Of a stretch of 25,365 bases of DNA, positions 18,693 to 25,365 are shown in pieces. The first letter of the stretch is position 1, and every line of letters begins with the position of its first letter. The DNA comes from Candidatus Staskawiczbacteria bacterium RIFCSPLOWO2_01_FULL_38_12b (GTDB lineage Bacteria; Patescibacteriota; Minisyncoccia; Minisyncoccales; Staskawiczbacteraceae): NCBI GenBank assembly GCA_001820255.1, contig MHPA01000027.1:27179-52543 (forward strand), read 5' to 3'. The position numbers and the translations under genes were made by a program. The notes beneath the pieces were generated by a model. That model had not been told where the DNA came from, ran no database searches, and worked only from the letters and a program-made list of their open reading frames with translations.

Positions 18693-19967
18693 ATGATACA
18701 CTCAAAAAACAAAAAAAAAGAAGGAGGATTTGTTGCTTCTTTAAGCACACTTTTAGTTTTAGTGTTTATGCTAAGTGTCGCAATGAGTATGAGTGTGCTC
18801 ATTTTTGGCAGACAGAAAATTTCCACCAACACCATTAATGCGACTCAATCATATTATACGGCCGAAGCAGGCATTGAAGACTCTTTGATGCGTTTAAAAA
18901 GTAATCCCCAAATGTCTCCGGTCTCTTACACGCTTGCTATTAATAACTCTACCGCTGATGTTGTGATTCCGGCCATTGTAGGGAGCTCAAGATCTATTAG
19001 TTCGCAAGGAACCAATAACAACCTTATTAAAACAATACAAGTCATATACAGTCCGGACAGCCAAGGTGTTTCTTTTTACTATGGACTTGAAATAGGTGAA
19101 GGGGGTCTTGTTATGAATAATGGAAGCGAGGTGTTGGGTAATGTTTTTTCTGGTGGAAATATTTCCGGTTCGGGAAGCGCAAAAATTGATAACAACGCCA
19201 TTGTTTCTGGAAACGGACACAGTATTACAGGGGTTTATGTCGGCCAAGATGCTTTTGCATATAGCTGCTTGTCCGGATCCAATGTCGGAAATTTAACCTA
19301 TGTTACCGGAGGAACAAATTCCTGTACGGTTCGCGGCACCACCACCGTGCAATCGGATGAAATTTCAGAACAGCCCCTACCTATTCCTCAAAGCCAAATC
19401 GATGACTGGAAAGCAGAAGCAGTCACCGCATGCGATAGCGGTGCTGTTACTGATATAAGCAGTAATAATAAATCGGTAACTATGGGTCCATGTAAAATTA
19501 CGGGGAATTTGGATTTTGGCAATCATATCATTCTTACGTTAACCGGCACTATTTATGTGACAGGAGATGTTACGCTACATAACACAAACACCGTAAAGTT
19601 AAGCAGTTCTTATGGTTTTGATGGAGGCGTACTTTTATCCGATGGCATTATTGATACTGGCAATAGTAATGTATTTACGGGATCGGGCCAAACAGGAAGC
19701 TATCTTATGTTTCTTTCAACTAAAGTTTCAAATCCGGCTATTTCGGATCCGGCTATCATTGTAAGTAACGGATCAACGGGCGCTGTTTTTTACACTAATA
19801 ATGGAGAAATCAAGCTTTCCAATAATGTTTCAGCCCTTGAATTAACCGGATACAAGGTGACGATGGAGGAAAATTCTAAAATTGAATACAGTAACGGCGT
19901 AGTCAATATTTTTTTCTCGGGCGGTCCTTCAGGCGGCTGGAAGGTTACAAGCTGGCAGGAACAGTAA
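18693..19967 (+). CDS. PilX-like tip protein with long Gly/Ser/Asn beta domain
   Basis: 424 aa. N-terminal FVASLSTLLVLVFMLSVAMSMSV membrane helix, then TINATQSYYTAEAGIEDSLMRL, the PilX_N signature. The rest (about 130-424) is rich in Gly, Ser, Asn and Thr with short repeats such as GNVFSGGNISGSGSAKI and GNLDFGNHIILTLTGTIYV, suggesting a beta-helix; four cysteines are spaced as possible disulfides (CLSGS, NSCTV, ACDSG, GPCKI). It is exported, perhaps as an adhesive pilus tip. It starts 10 nt after the PilW-like gene. Confidence 0.78.
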   Translation: MIHSKNKKKEGGFVASLSTLLVLVFMLSVAMSMSVLIFGRQKISTNTINATQSYYTAEAGIEDSLMRLKSNPQMSPVSYTLAINNSTADVVIPAIVGSSRSISSQGTNNNLIKTIQVIYSPDSQGVSFYYGLEIGEGGLVMNNGSEVLGNVFSGGNISGSGSAKIDNNAIVSGNGHSITGVYVGQDAFAYSCLSGSNVGNLTYVTGGTNSCTVRGTTTVQSDEISEQPLPIPQSQIDDWKAEAVTACDSGAVTDISSNNKSVTMGPCKITGNLDFGNHIILTLTGTIYVTGDVTLHNTNTVKLSSSYGFDGGVLLSDGIIDTGNSNVFTGSGQTGSYLMFLSTKVSNPAISDPAIIVSNGSTGAVFYTNNGEIKLSNNVSALELTGYKVTMEENSKIEYSNGVVNIFFSGGPSGGWKVTSWQEQ

Positions 19968-20002
19968 GAGTCGGGATATTTTTAATTAAAAATCTTTAAT
20001 GG

Positions 20003-20008
20003 TATTAT
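20003..20008 (+). promoter_or_regulatory. Possible extended -10 box before pilM
   Basis: TGGTATTAT in the 62-nt gap between the PilX-like gene and pilM. No clear -35 is visible. Confidence 0.3.
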
Positions 20009-20029
20009 TAAGATATAAAAAAAACTTTC

Positions 20030-21121
20030 TTGAAATTTTTAACATTAGAAAAAGAGGTATTCGGATTAGACATAAGTGATCAAAGTTTAAAAATCGTAAG
20101 TCTTAAAAAAAGAAGCGGGGGATTTAGTTTGGCATCTTTTAATGAAATAGAAATAGATTCGGGAGTCATAGAAAAAGGGATTATTCAAGACGAAGAAGCT
20201 TTGGTAAAAATTATCAAAGCACTATATAAAAATACAAAAGGAGAAAGAATTAGGACAAAATACGTAATAGCATCTTTGCCAGAAGAAAGATCTTTTTTGC
20301 AGGTGATACAAATGCCGAAAATGGAAGAAAAAGAGTTGAAATCAGCGGTTTTTTTTGAAGCGGAAAATTACATTCCCCTGCCGATTACTGAGGTATATTT
20401 GGATTTTCAAACTATCGATCCCATTAAAGATCACTTTAACCATCTTGATGTATTAATTGCCGCCACTCCCAAGAAAATCGTCAATTCTTATGTTTCTTGC
20501 TTAAAAAAGGCGGGGCTTGTTCCGGTTGCCCTTGAAGTTGAATCACAGGCAATTGCCAGATCTTTAATAAAAAAAGAAACAAGCATTTCCCCTGTAATCA
20601 TTATTGATATTGGAAAAACTTCCGCTATTTTTATTGTATTTGCGGGGCATTCCATCCAATTTACTTGTTCTATTCCTATTTCATCTTTGCAATTAACATC
20701 GGCGATAGCAAAATCATTAGCAATAGACCCGGAAAAAGCCGAAAGAATTAAAATAAAATACGACCTTGCCAGCCGAGAGGAAAACGCTAGGTCAAAAAAA
20801 ATATTTGAAGCTATGCTTCCAATTTTAGAAGAACTCGTAGTGCAAGTTAAAAAATATTCAAATTTCTATCAAGATCATTCTTCCCATGAACATCTTCCTT
20901 CTAATCATCGCATAGAAAATGTGTTAATTTGCGGAGGGGGGGCAAATCTAAAAGGATTGCCGGAGTTTCTTTCTGAAAAATTACAAATTCCCGTAACGCT
21001 AGGAAATTTTTGGACAAACCTTCAGTTAAAAAAAACCCATGACCAAGCACAGCAAAATCCCCTATCTTTTACTACGGCGCTGGGATTAGCATTAAGGGGG
21101 GCGAAAAATACGAATGACTAA
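20030..21121 (+). CDS. pilM: Type IV pilus assembly protein PilM
   Basis: 363-aa actin-like ATPase (FtsA fold) that forms a cytoplasmic ring and binds the N-terminus of PilN. Visible: FGLDISDQSLKIVSLKK (phosphate 1), IASLPEERSFLQVIQMP, the central VIIIDIGKTSAIFIVF (phosphate 2) and VLICGGGANLKGLPEFL (adenosine site). The predicted start is TTG 20030; no SD. Confidence 0.93.
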   Translation: MKFLTLEKEVFGLDISDQSLKIVSLKKRSGGFSLASFNEIEIDSGVIEKGIIQDEEALVKIIKALYKNTKGERIRTKYVIASLPEERSFLQVIQMPKMEEKELKSAVFFEAENYIPLPITEVYLDFQTIDPIKDHFNHLDVLIAATPKKIVNSYVSCLKKAGLVPVALEVESQAIARSLIKKETSISPVIIIDIGKTSAIFIVFAGHSIQFTCSIPISSLQLTSAIAKSLAIDPEKAERIKIKYDLASREENARSKKIFEAMLPILEELVVQVKKYSNFYQDHSSHEHLPSNHRIENVLICGGGANLKGLPEFLSEKLQIPVTLGNFWTNLQLKKTHDQAQQNPLSFTTALGLALRGAKNTND

Positions 21122-21252
21122 TTATTCTAATTGACCTAATCAAATTCCAATACGAAAATGTCTAAATCCTAAAACGTTTTAGAAATTAATAATTCACTAA
21201 TTTAATCATTGATTAGAATAATTAGAGCAATTAGTATAATTAGAATAATTTA
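21119..21252. repeat. AT-rich palindromic element between pilM and pilN
   Basis: TAATTATTCTAATT at the left pairs with AATTAGAATAATTTA at the right; the centre is the perfect palindrome CTAAAACGTTTTAG (21169-21182). It fills nearly the whole intergenic gap. Confidence 0.65.
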
Positions 21253-21267
21253 CATAAAAGATATTCT

Positions 21268-21813
21268 ATGATAAATATCTTGCCTCCAGAAGAAAAAGAA
21301 AAACTGCTTTTTGAAGAAAAGACTAAGTTAATTATAATTTTAGGAACAACCATTCTGATTCCTTTAATTTGCTTGATATTGCTTTTATTATCCATACGAT
21401 TGTATGTATTAGGGGAAGAGAATTTCCAGGCAATCAATTTAGAACAAGCTAAAAAAAAATATCAAACTCCGGACTTCTTAACATTCAAAGATATTATACA
21501 AAAAAATAATACTATTGTAGTCCAACTTGCCTCTTTTTACAAAAAAGAAGTATATTTTACCAAGGCATTAAAAATAATATCAAGTATTTCCCGCCCTCAA
21601 AAATTATATTTAACCAATATTTCTTTAACCAGGACTGAAAATCAGAAAATCAGCGTGACTGCCTCCGGATTTAGCGAATCCAGGGAAGATTTACTGGCTT
21701 TCCAAAAAAGTATTGAAGAAAATAAAGAAATACAAAAAATTTATTTTTCACCAGAAAGTTGGATAAATTCTAAAAACGTCACATTTCACTTAACATTTGA
21801 AATATCTAAATAG
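21268..21813 (+). CDS. pilN: Type IV pilus protein PilN-like
   Basis: 181 aa with the hallmark N-terminus INILPPEEKEKL (the INLLP motif that binds PilM), a membrane helix at about 25-47 and a periplasm-side/extracellular coiled-coil plus alpha-beta domain (KALKIISSISRPQKLYLTNIS). It forms the alignment complex with PilM and PilO. No SD. Ends with TAG. Confidence 0.88.
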   Translation: MINILPPEEKEKLLFEEKTKLIIILGTTILIPLICLILLLLSIRLYVLGEENFQAINLEQAKKKYQTPDFLTFKDIIQKNNTIVVQLASFYKKEVYFTKALKIISSISRPQKLYLTNISLTRTENQKISVTASGFSESREDLLAFQKSIEENKEIQKIYFSPESWINSKNVTFHLTFEISK

Positions 21814-21815
21814 CT

Positions 21816-21866
21816 CTGAATTGCGAAATTCTTTCGCAGGATTTTCTCTCAATTTTTAGCTGGAAA
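21816..21866. repeat. Remnant half of a family II palindromic element
   Basis: CTGAATTGCGAAATTC resembles the family II terminus, and TTTTCTCTCAATTTTTAGC matches its internal TTTTCTCCAATTTTTGGC; the other arm is missing. It lies between pilN and pilO. Confidence 0.55.
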
Positions 21867-21867
21867 T

Positions 21868-22449
21868 ATGAAAAACCCATTAAAAAATAAAAACTACATC
21901 ACGTTCCTGATTTTTGGATTAATAATATTATCTTTAGTATTATTTTTAGTTTTGCCATTATTGACGGAAATAAAAAATGGCTCAAAAAATTTGCTTTCAA
22001 AAAAAAATAATACTGCTGTCCTTCAGGCCCAGTCCAATGAAATAGAAAATTTTAAAAAGGAATATCGTAATTATAAAACTAATCTGGAAATAATGGACCA
22101 GTTGTTTATTGACCCTCAAAATCCTGTTGATTTTATAAAATTCCTGGAAAACACGGCAAATGATACCGGGATCAAAATAGAAATTTCACTAGCTCCCATA
22201 TCCCAGCAAAAAAATGAAAAATTTATCACCCTCCAATTATTTTCAAGCGACAACTTCATAAAAATAATGAACTTTACAGAAAAACTGGAGAACGGTCCTT
22301 ATTTGGTTGAAATTAAAAATGTGGCTATTAAAAAACAGCCCCCAAAAACTCCCTCCAATTTAGCAAGCGAACAAGTCGAAACTAACGATGGCGCACCATC
22401 TGAAGAAGTTGACGCCAACTTTTCAATAAATATTTTTACAAAACAGTAA
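21868..22449 (+). CDS. pilO: Type IV pilus protein PilO-like
   Basis: 193 aa: a short cytoplasmic N-terminus, a membrane helix (ITFLIFGLIILSLVLFLVLPLL), a coiled coil (about 40-75) and a ferredoxin-like domain (DFIKFLENTANDTGIKIEIS ... FIKIMNFTEKLENGPYLVEI). It pairs with PilN. The weak GGAAAT before the ATG is not a convincing SD. Confidence 0.82.
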   Translation: MKNPLKNKNYITFLIFGLIILSLVLFLVLPLLTEIKNGSKNLLSKKNNTAVLQAQSNEIENFKKEYRNYKTNLEIMDQLFIDPQNPVDFIKFLENTANDTGIKIEISLAPISQQKNEKFITLQLFSSDNFIKIMNFTEKLENGPYLVEIKNVAIKKQPPKTPSNLASEQVETNDGAPSEEVDANFSINIFTKQ

Positions 22450-22453
22450 CTTA

Positions 22454-22649
22454 CTTTGAATTATCAAATGCTTTCGAGGTATTTTTCCCAAATTTGGAGA
22501 TAAAAATTTGATCTGCCTGTGCGAAAGCAGACAGGTAGAATTTCTAGGCTTGCCCTACGGGCCCGCCTAGAGATTATAGCGAATTTGTAGCCCAAATTTG
22601 GGGAAAAGACCTGAAACTTTCTTTTCAAAATGCATTTAGTAATTCAAAG
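22454..22649. mobile_element. Palindromic MITE-like element, family II copy (196 bp = 172 + 24 nested)
   Basis: Termini CTTTGAATTATCAAATGC and CTTTGAATTACTAAATGC (reversed right end). The centre TAGAATTTCTAGGCTTGCCC...GCCTAGAGATTATAGCGAAT matches 8312-8483. A 24-bp insert near 22512-22535 (TCTGCCTGT...GCAGACAGG) is itself palindromic. It lies between pilO and the next pilus gene; TAAC occurs in both flanks but the target duplication is unclear. Confidence 0.88.
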
Positions 22650-22658
22650 TAACAATGT

Positions 22659-22991
22659 ATGAAAGCAGTATTTATCACTCCACATATATTGAAGATAAAA
22701 ATGAATGGTATGAAAATTCCCTGGAGGCTGGCGTCCCATGCTTTTTTAATAGTACTGATCCTCGTTTTGTTGGATTTGCTATTGGGGATTTTGTTATTTT
22801 ATAACTACGTCTTGCTGGTAAAAGTAGAAGAACCTAAAATTACCGGAGAAACTATTGTATTTAAAAGTAACACGTACCAAGAAGTGTTAAAAGAGTGGCA
22901 ATTAAAAAAACAAGAATTTCAAGGAGATACTGGCATAGTATACCTAAACCCCTTTACCCAAAAATCGGAAAACTTGGAAAAGACACCCTAG
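22659..22991 (+). CDS. Single-span membrane protein at the PilP position
   Basis: 110 aa, or about 99 aa from the inner ATG 22692 (MNGMKIPWRL, which directly precedes the helix). One membrane helix HAFLIVLILVLLDLLLGILLFYNYVLL, then a short exported tail ending VYLNPFTQKSENLEKTP. No PilP lipobox or family motif is present; the assignment to the pilus complex rests on position only. Stop TAG. Confidence 0.6.
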   Translation: MKAVFITPHILKIKMNGMKIPWRLASHAFLIVLILVLLDLLLGILLFYNYVLLVKVEEPKITGETIVFKSNTYQEVLKEWQLKKQEFQGDTGIVYLNPFTQKSENLEKTP

Positions 22992-23026
22992 TGCACTTTT
23001 AAATGATTTGTGGAGCCGTAAAGTAA

Positions 23027-23055
23027 TGGACAAAAAATAAAAAATTTAATATAAT
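23027..23055 (+). promoter_or_regulatory. Promoter of the response-regulator gene
   Basis: TGGACA (23027-23032), a 17-nt A/T spacer and TATAAT (23050-23055). Confidence 0.75.
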
Positions 23056-23107
23056 AGAACTGTTAGGTATAGGAAACTTTTTTTAAAAAAACCTCTTGCA
23101 AGCAGAT

Positions 23108-23485
23108 ATGACTAAAATAAATAAAAAAATCCTTATTGTTGAAGACGATGAGGACTTTTCATTCATTCTTGAAAAAAGACTTACCATTGAGGGGTTTTTT
23201 GTAGTTATTGCAAAAGACGGAGAAGATGGTGTTTTAGTATCAGAAAAAGAAAAACCCGATTTAATTTTCTCGGACATGTTAATGCCCAAAATGGATGGTA
23301 TGGCTATGGCAAAAAAAATAAGGGAAACCAACACCAAGGTGCCTATTATATTTTTGACCAACATTAAAGATGTCAGTTATACTGAAAATATAAAAAAATC
23401 AGATAATTTCGAATACCTGATTAAATCTGATACCAGAATCAATGAAATTGTAGAAAAAGCAAAAAGTAAATTAGAAGCGAGTTAA
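23108..23485 (+). CDS. Single-domain response regulator (CheY-like receiver)
   Basis: 125 aa from ATG 23108 (an upstream TTG at 23096 is less likely). The receiver features are all present: acidic pair in VEDDED, phospho-acceptor Asp in DLIFSDMLMPKMDG, Thr in IIFLTN and Lys in EYLIKSD. There is no output domain and no histidine kinase nearby. It could act on pilus function, since it directly follows the pilus genes, but has its own promoter and terminator. No SD. Confidence 0.9.
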   Translation: MTKINKKILIVEDDEDFSFILEKRLTIEGFFVVIAKDGEDGVLVSEKEKPDLIFSDMLMPKMDGMAMAKKIRETNTKVPIIFLTNIKDVSYTENIKKSDNFEYLIKSDTRINEIVEKAKSKLEAS

Positions 23486-23536
23486 TGCTTCTCAAATAAA
23501 AAAAGCCAACGTTTTGTGATGTTGACTAATATGTGT

Positions 23537-23581
23537 TACCAAACCAAAAAGCCTCGATATTGAGGCTTTTTTGGTTTGGTA
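23537..23581. terminator. Large palindromic terminator, likely bidirectional
   Basis: AAAAAGCCTC/GAGGCTTTTTT with a GATATT centre, extended by TACCAAACC/GGTTTGGTA into a near-perfect 45-bp palindrome. It closes the response-regulator transcript and could also serve the opposite-strand gene. Confidence 0.85.
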
Positions 23582-23599
23582 TCAAAAGTAACTACTTTA

Positions 23600-23772
23600 C
23601 TTTGAATTACGAAACTCCATATGAAGAAGACTTTTCGGGCTCTTTGCGGATAATTTTAGCGGTATGTGCGTAAAAATGTGTTAAACGTATGCGTGGCTAC
23701 GTTTAAACATTTTTCCACCCATACCGCCAAAATTCTATCGCAAATAGCCTCGAGGAGTTTCGTAATTCAAAG
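23600..23772. mobile_element. Palindromic MITE-like element, family I copy C (173 bp)
   Basis: Perfect ends CTTTGAATTACGAAACTCC on both sides, flanked by exact TACTTTA duplications (23593-23599 and 23773-23779). Internal sequence is close to copies A and B. It lies between the terminator and the 3' end of the minus-strand Ig-like gene. Confidence 0.92.
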
Positions 23773-23786
23773 TACTTTAATCTTTT

Positions 23787-25365
23787 TTATCCAAAAGATT
23801 CGTTCTCTTCAATATCCCAGATTTCTTTACCAATATATTGTTCCACGCTTTGGAGATCTTTGAGTAACTGTTCTTCTTTTAGCTTTTCTTCTTCAGACAG
23901 CGCTTTTTCTGCTTTCATTTTTTTTACTAAAGTAAATTCTGCTTGTATATCACGACGCAATACTGCAAAACCCCGGCGGACAGATTCTTGGGCTTCTTTA
24001 ACTTCTTTTAAAAATAACTTGTGTTTTTTGCGGCCATGGTATGCATAATACATAATAAAAGCAATCAAGCCCAAAATAACCGACAAGAAGATAATGGCAA
24101 CCATAAGATATATTAATTCATAACTGAAACGCGAAGCACCAAACTGAATGGCAGTGTTTTTAACAGTCATTTGTATTTGGGGGCTTGGCGGACTTGATTC
24201 TTCCCCTAACTTGCTTTGCATCCATAACAGATATTCTCCTGCGCCCAAGAAAGTTGAATGGCGGTAAAACCAATTGCCTTTTGAATCAGAAACAACGCTT
24301 TCATTGAAAGTTGCCCCAGTTTGTAAATTCTGCAAATAAATGACAACCGTAATATCTGAATTATCTGTTTTGCCGCCTACGTAAAAAATTTCTTCGTTTG
24401 ATATGTTGCGGGAAACCGAAGAGACAAATGGCGGAGAAAGCCGGGCTTGCTCGGTTTCTTGCGCACGCACATTGCTTACAAAAAATAACGAACTGGCAAA
24501 TATTAAAAGCAATACCAGATTGCCGTATTTTTTCCTGTAAGTCTTTAATGTTTCAAATTGAGACTTAACATCTTGTGGCAATTCCTTGTTTTTTTGTTGC
24601 GTGGCAAGGCTGTCGTGCCATCTTTTAATACGCCGCGCATTAAGCAAAAGAATACCTGCCACTATTGCTGAGGCTATCCAAAACCAAAGCCACGGGATAA
24701 TAAAAGAACCAACGACTTTAATGCCTTGATCGCTCACAATTTCAAATATCGGCGTTACTACATTAAGACGACTGGTTACTTCGCGGTAATTTCCCGCACC
24801 ATCGTACGCTCGTACGATAATATCGTATTTGCCGATATCAAGCGCTGTTTGATAGGGACTGGTAGCTTCAATAAAAAAGTTATTATTACTTTTTACTATG
24901 GAAGATTTAGGGCTTAGTGGGATAACTTTAATTTCGTAATAAAGAGTACCAGAAAAAGCATCTGATGTTTGAAATTTAATAATTTGATTTTTACTTGATG
25001 TGCGGCTAGATGGAGCAAATTCAGGCAAAAATTCGGCCGGCGGCTGGGTATCTATGTTTATGCCAAAAGAAGTAACCCCGCCCCATGTGCCATCGCGGAA
25101 ACTTTTAATGTGAAAATACTGCGTTCCATCATCTAAATTTTTATAAATTACCGTGGCATTATTCCCTTCTGCAATATTATCGGGGCTGCCTGCGGGGTCT
25201 TTATCCAATACGTAACTGTAATTTTCGATAGCACTGGTGCTGGCCCAGCGCAAAATAACATTTTTATTAGCATACCATTTTGATTGATCAGAATGTGTTT
25301 CGGAAGATACTATGGGTCCTTGCGGCGGCGGTAAAATAAGATTATACACGCCGTTTTGAACGCTA
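23787..25365 (-). CDS. Large membrane protein with Ig-like/FN3-like repeats, N-terminus beyond window
   Basis: At least 526 residues; the frame stays open to the window end, so the start is missing. Order from the N-terminal side: an extracellular FN3-like repeat (VILRWASTSAIENYSYVLDK, TQYFHIKSFRDGTWGG), an Ig-like repeat starting DTQPPAEFLPEF, a membrane helix (FIIPWLWFWIASAIVAGILLL), a cytoplasmic basic stretch, a second helix with a signal-like end (NLVLLLIFASSLFFVSNVRA), a further Ig-like domain (YVGGKTDNSDITVVIYLQNL), a third helix (about 425-450) and a charged coiled-coil C-terminus. Comparable proteins occur in CPR genomes; the role may be surface display or host contact, but this is inference. 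Confidence 0.75.
   Translation of the reverse strand, partial: SVQNGVYNLILPPPQGPIVSSETHSDQSKWYANKNVILRWASTSAIENYSYVLDKDPAGSPDNIAEGNNATVIYKNLDDGTQYFHIKSFRDGTWGGVTSFGINIDTQPPAEFLPEFAPSSRTSSKNQIIKFQTSDAFSGTLYYEIKVIPLSPKSSIVKSNNNFFIEATSPYQTALDIGKYDIIVRAYDGAGNYREVTSRLNVVTPIFEIVSDQGIKVVGSFIIPWLWFWIASAIVAGILLLNARRIKRWHDSLATQQKNKELPQDVKSQFETLKTYRKKYGNLVLLLIFASSLFFVSNVRAQETEQARLSPPFVSSVSRNISNEEIFYVGGKTDNSDITVVIYLQNLQTGATFNESVVSDSKGNWFYRHSTFLGAGEYLLWMQSKLGEESSPPSPQIQMTVKNTAIQFGASRFSYELIYLMVAIIFLSVILGLIAFIMYYAYHGRKKHKLFLKEVKEAQESVRRGFAVLRRDIQAEFTLVKKMKAEKALSEEEKLKEEQLLKDLQSVEQYIGKEIWDIEENESFG

Noticed and set aside
4471..23772. CRISPR-like array from the repeated palindromes
   Set aside because: Copies are kilobases apart, lack regular spacers, and no cas gene is present.
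1..25365. Possible use of UGA as glycine, as in some CPR lineages
   Set aside because: All long genes are complete under the standard code, and TGA ends the STAS gene just before its terminator.

Overview
The window looks like a piece of a small, AT-rich genome of a Candidate Phyla Radiation (Patescibacteria, Parcubacteria-like) bacterium. This is inferred from gene content and style, not from a marker tree. The pointers are a very short IF-2, a MutY-like glycosylase without iron-sulfur cysteines, a type IV pilus locus without an outer-membrane secretin gene, core genes without Shine-Dalgarno sequences, and short hypothetical proteins. The standard genetic code fits: TAA and TAG are used as stops, and TGA ends the STAS gene.

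Layout. 1-4.3 kb: the end of a tRNA-Ile(UAU), a GNAT acetyltransferase, a MutY-like glycosylase, a 53-aa protein, tRNA-Val(GAC), an HD hydrolase, a HIT protein, an RluA-type pseudouridine synthase and ribosomal protein L19. 4.3-6.5 kb: tRNA-Leu(GAG), Val(UAC), Phe(GAA) and Gly(GCC), mixed with a HTH protein with a possible endonuclease domain, dense short repeats and a GIY-YIG pseudogene. 6.5-8.6 kb: single-gene cassettes (nucleoside deoxyribosyltransferase-like, 3D-domain secreted protein, STAS protein) with their own RBS and terminators. 8.6-12.9 kb, mostly minus strand: tRNA-Leu(UAA), tRNA-Cys, a LAGLIDADG endonuclease gene, rbfA, infB and a DUF4446 gene, plus a 62-aa plus-strand cassette. 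13.0-23.0 kb: a zinc-ribbon-like protein, then the pilus locus pilB, pilC, three (pseudo)pilins, a PilX-like protein, pilM, pilN, pilO and a PilP-position membrane protein. 23.1-25.4 kb: an orphan receiver protein and a large membrane protein with Ig-like repeats that runs off the window.

The outstanding feature is a dense population of palindromic, transposase-less (MITE-like) elements. At least four terminal-repeat families recur with set unit lengths (157 bp or 172-173 bp) and short target duplications. Three genes are split by them: STAS at 8312-8483, LAGLIDADG at 9207-9363 and DUF4446 at 12400-12556. In each case, removing the element and one target copy on paper rejoins the two halves in frame into a normal family sequence. 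A fourth copy has replaced the tail of the HD gene and pushed apart an ancestral 4-nt gene junction. Two copies carry a second palindrome nested inside them. Smaller palindromic repeats sit in frame inside the mutY-like and rluA-like genes, like the palindromic elements of Rickettsia. No transposase that could move these elements is visible.

A second theme is a division of gene style. Core genes lack Shine-Dalgarno sequences, and two start 6-10 nt after a tRNA end. A set of accessory single-gene cassettes instead has strong SDs, TTGACA-type promoters, leader hairpins and intrinsic terminators.
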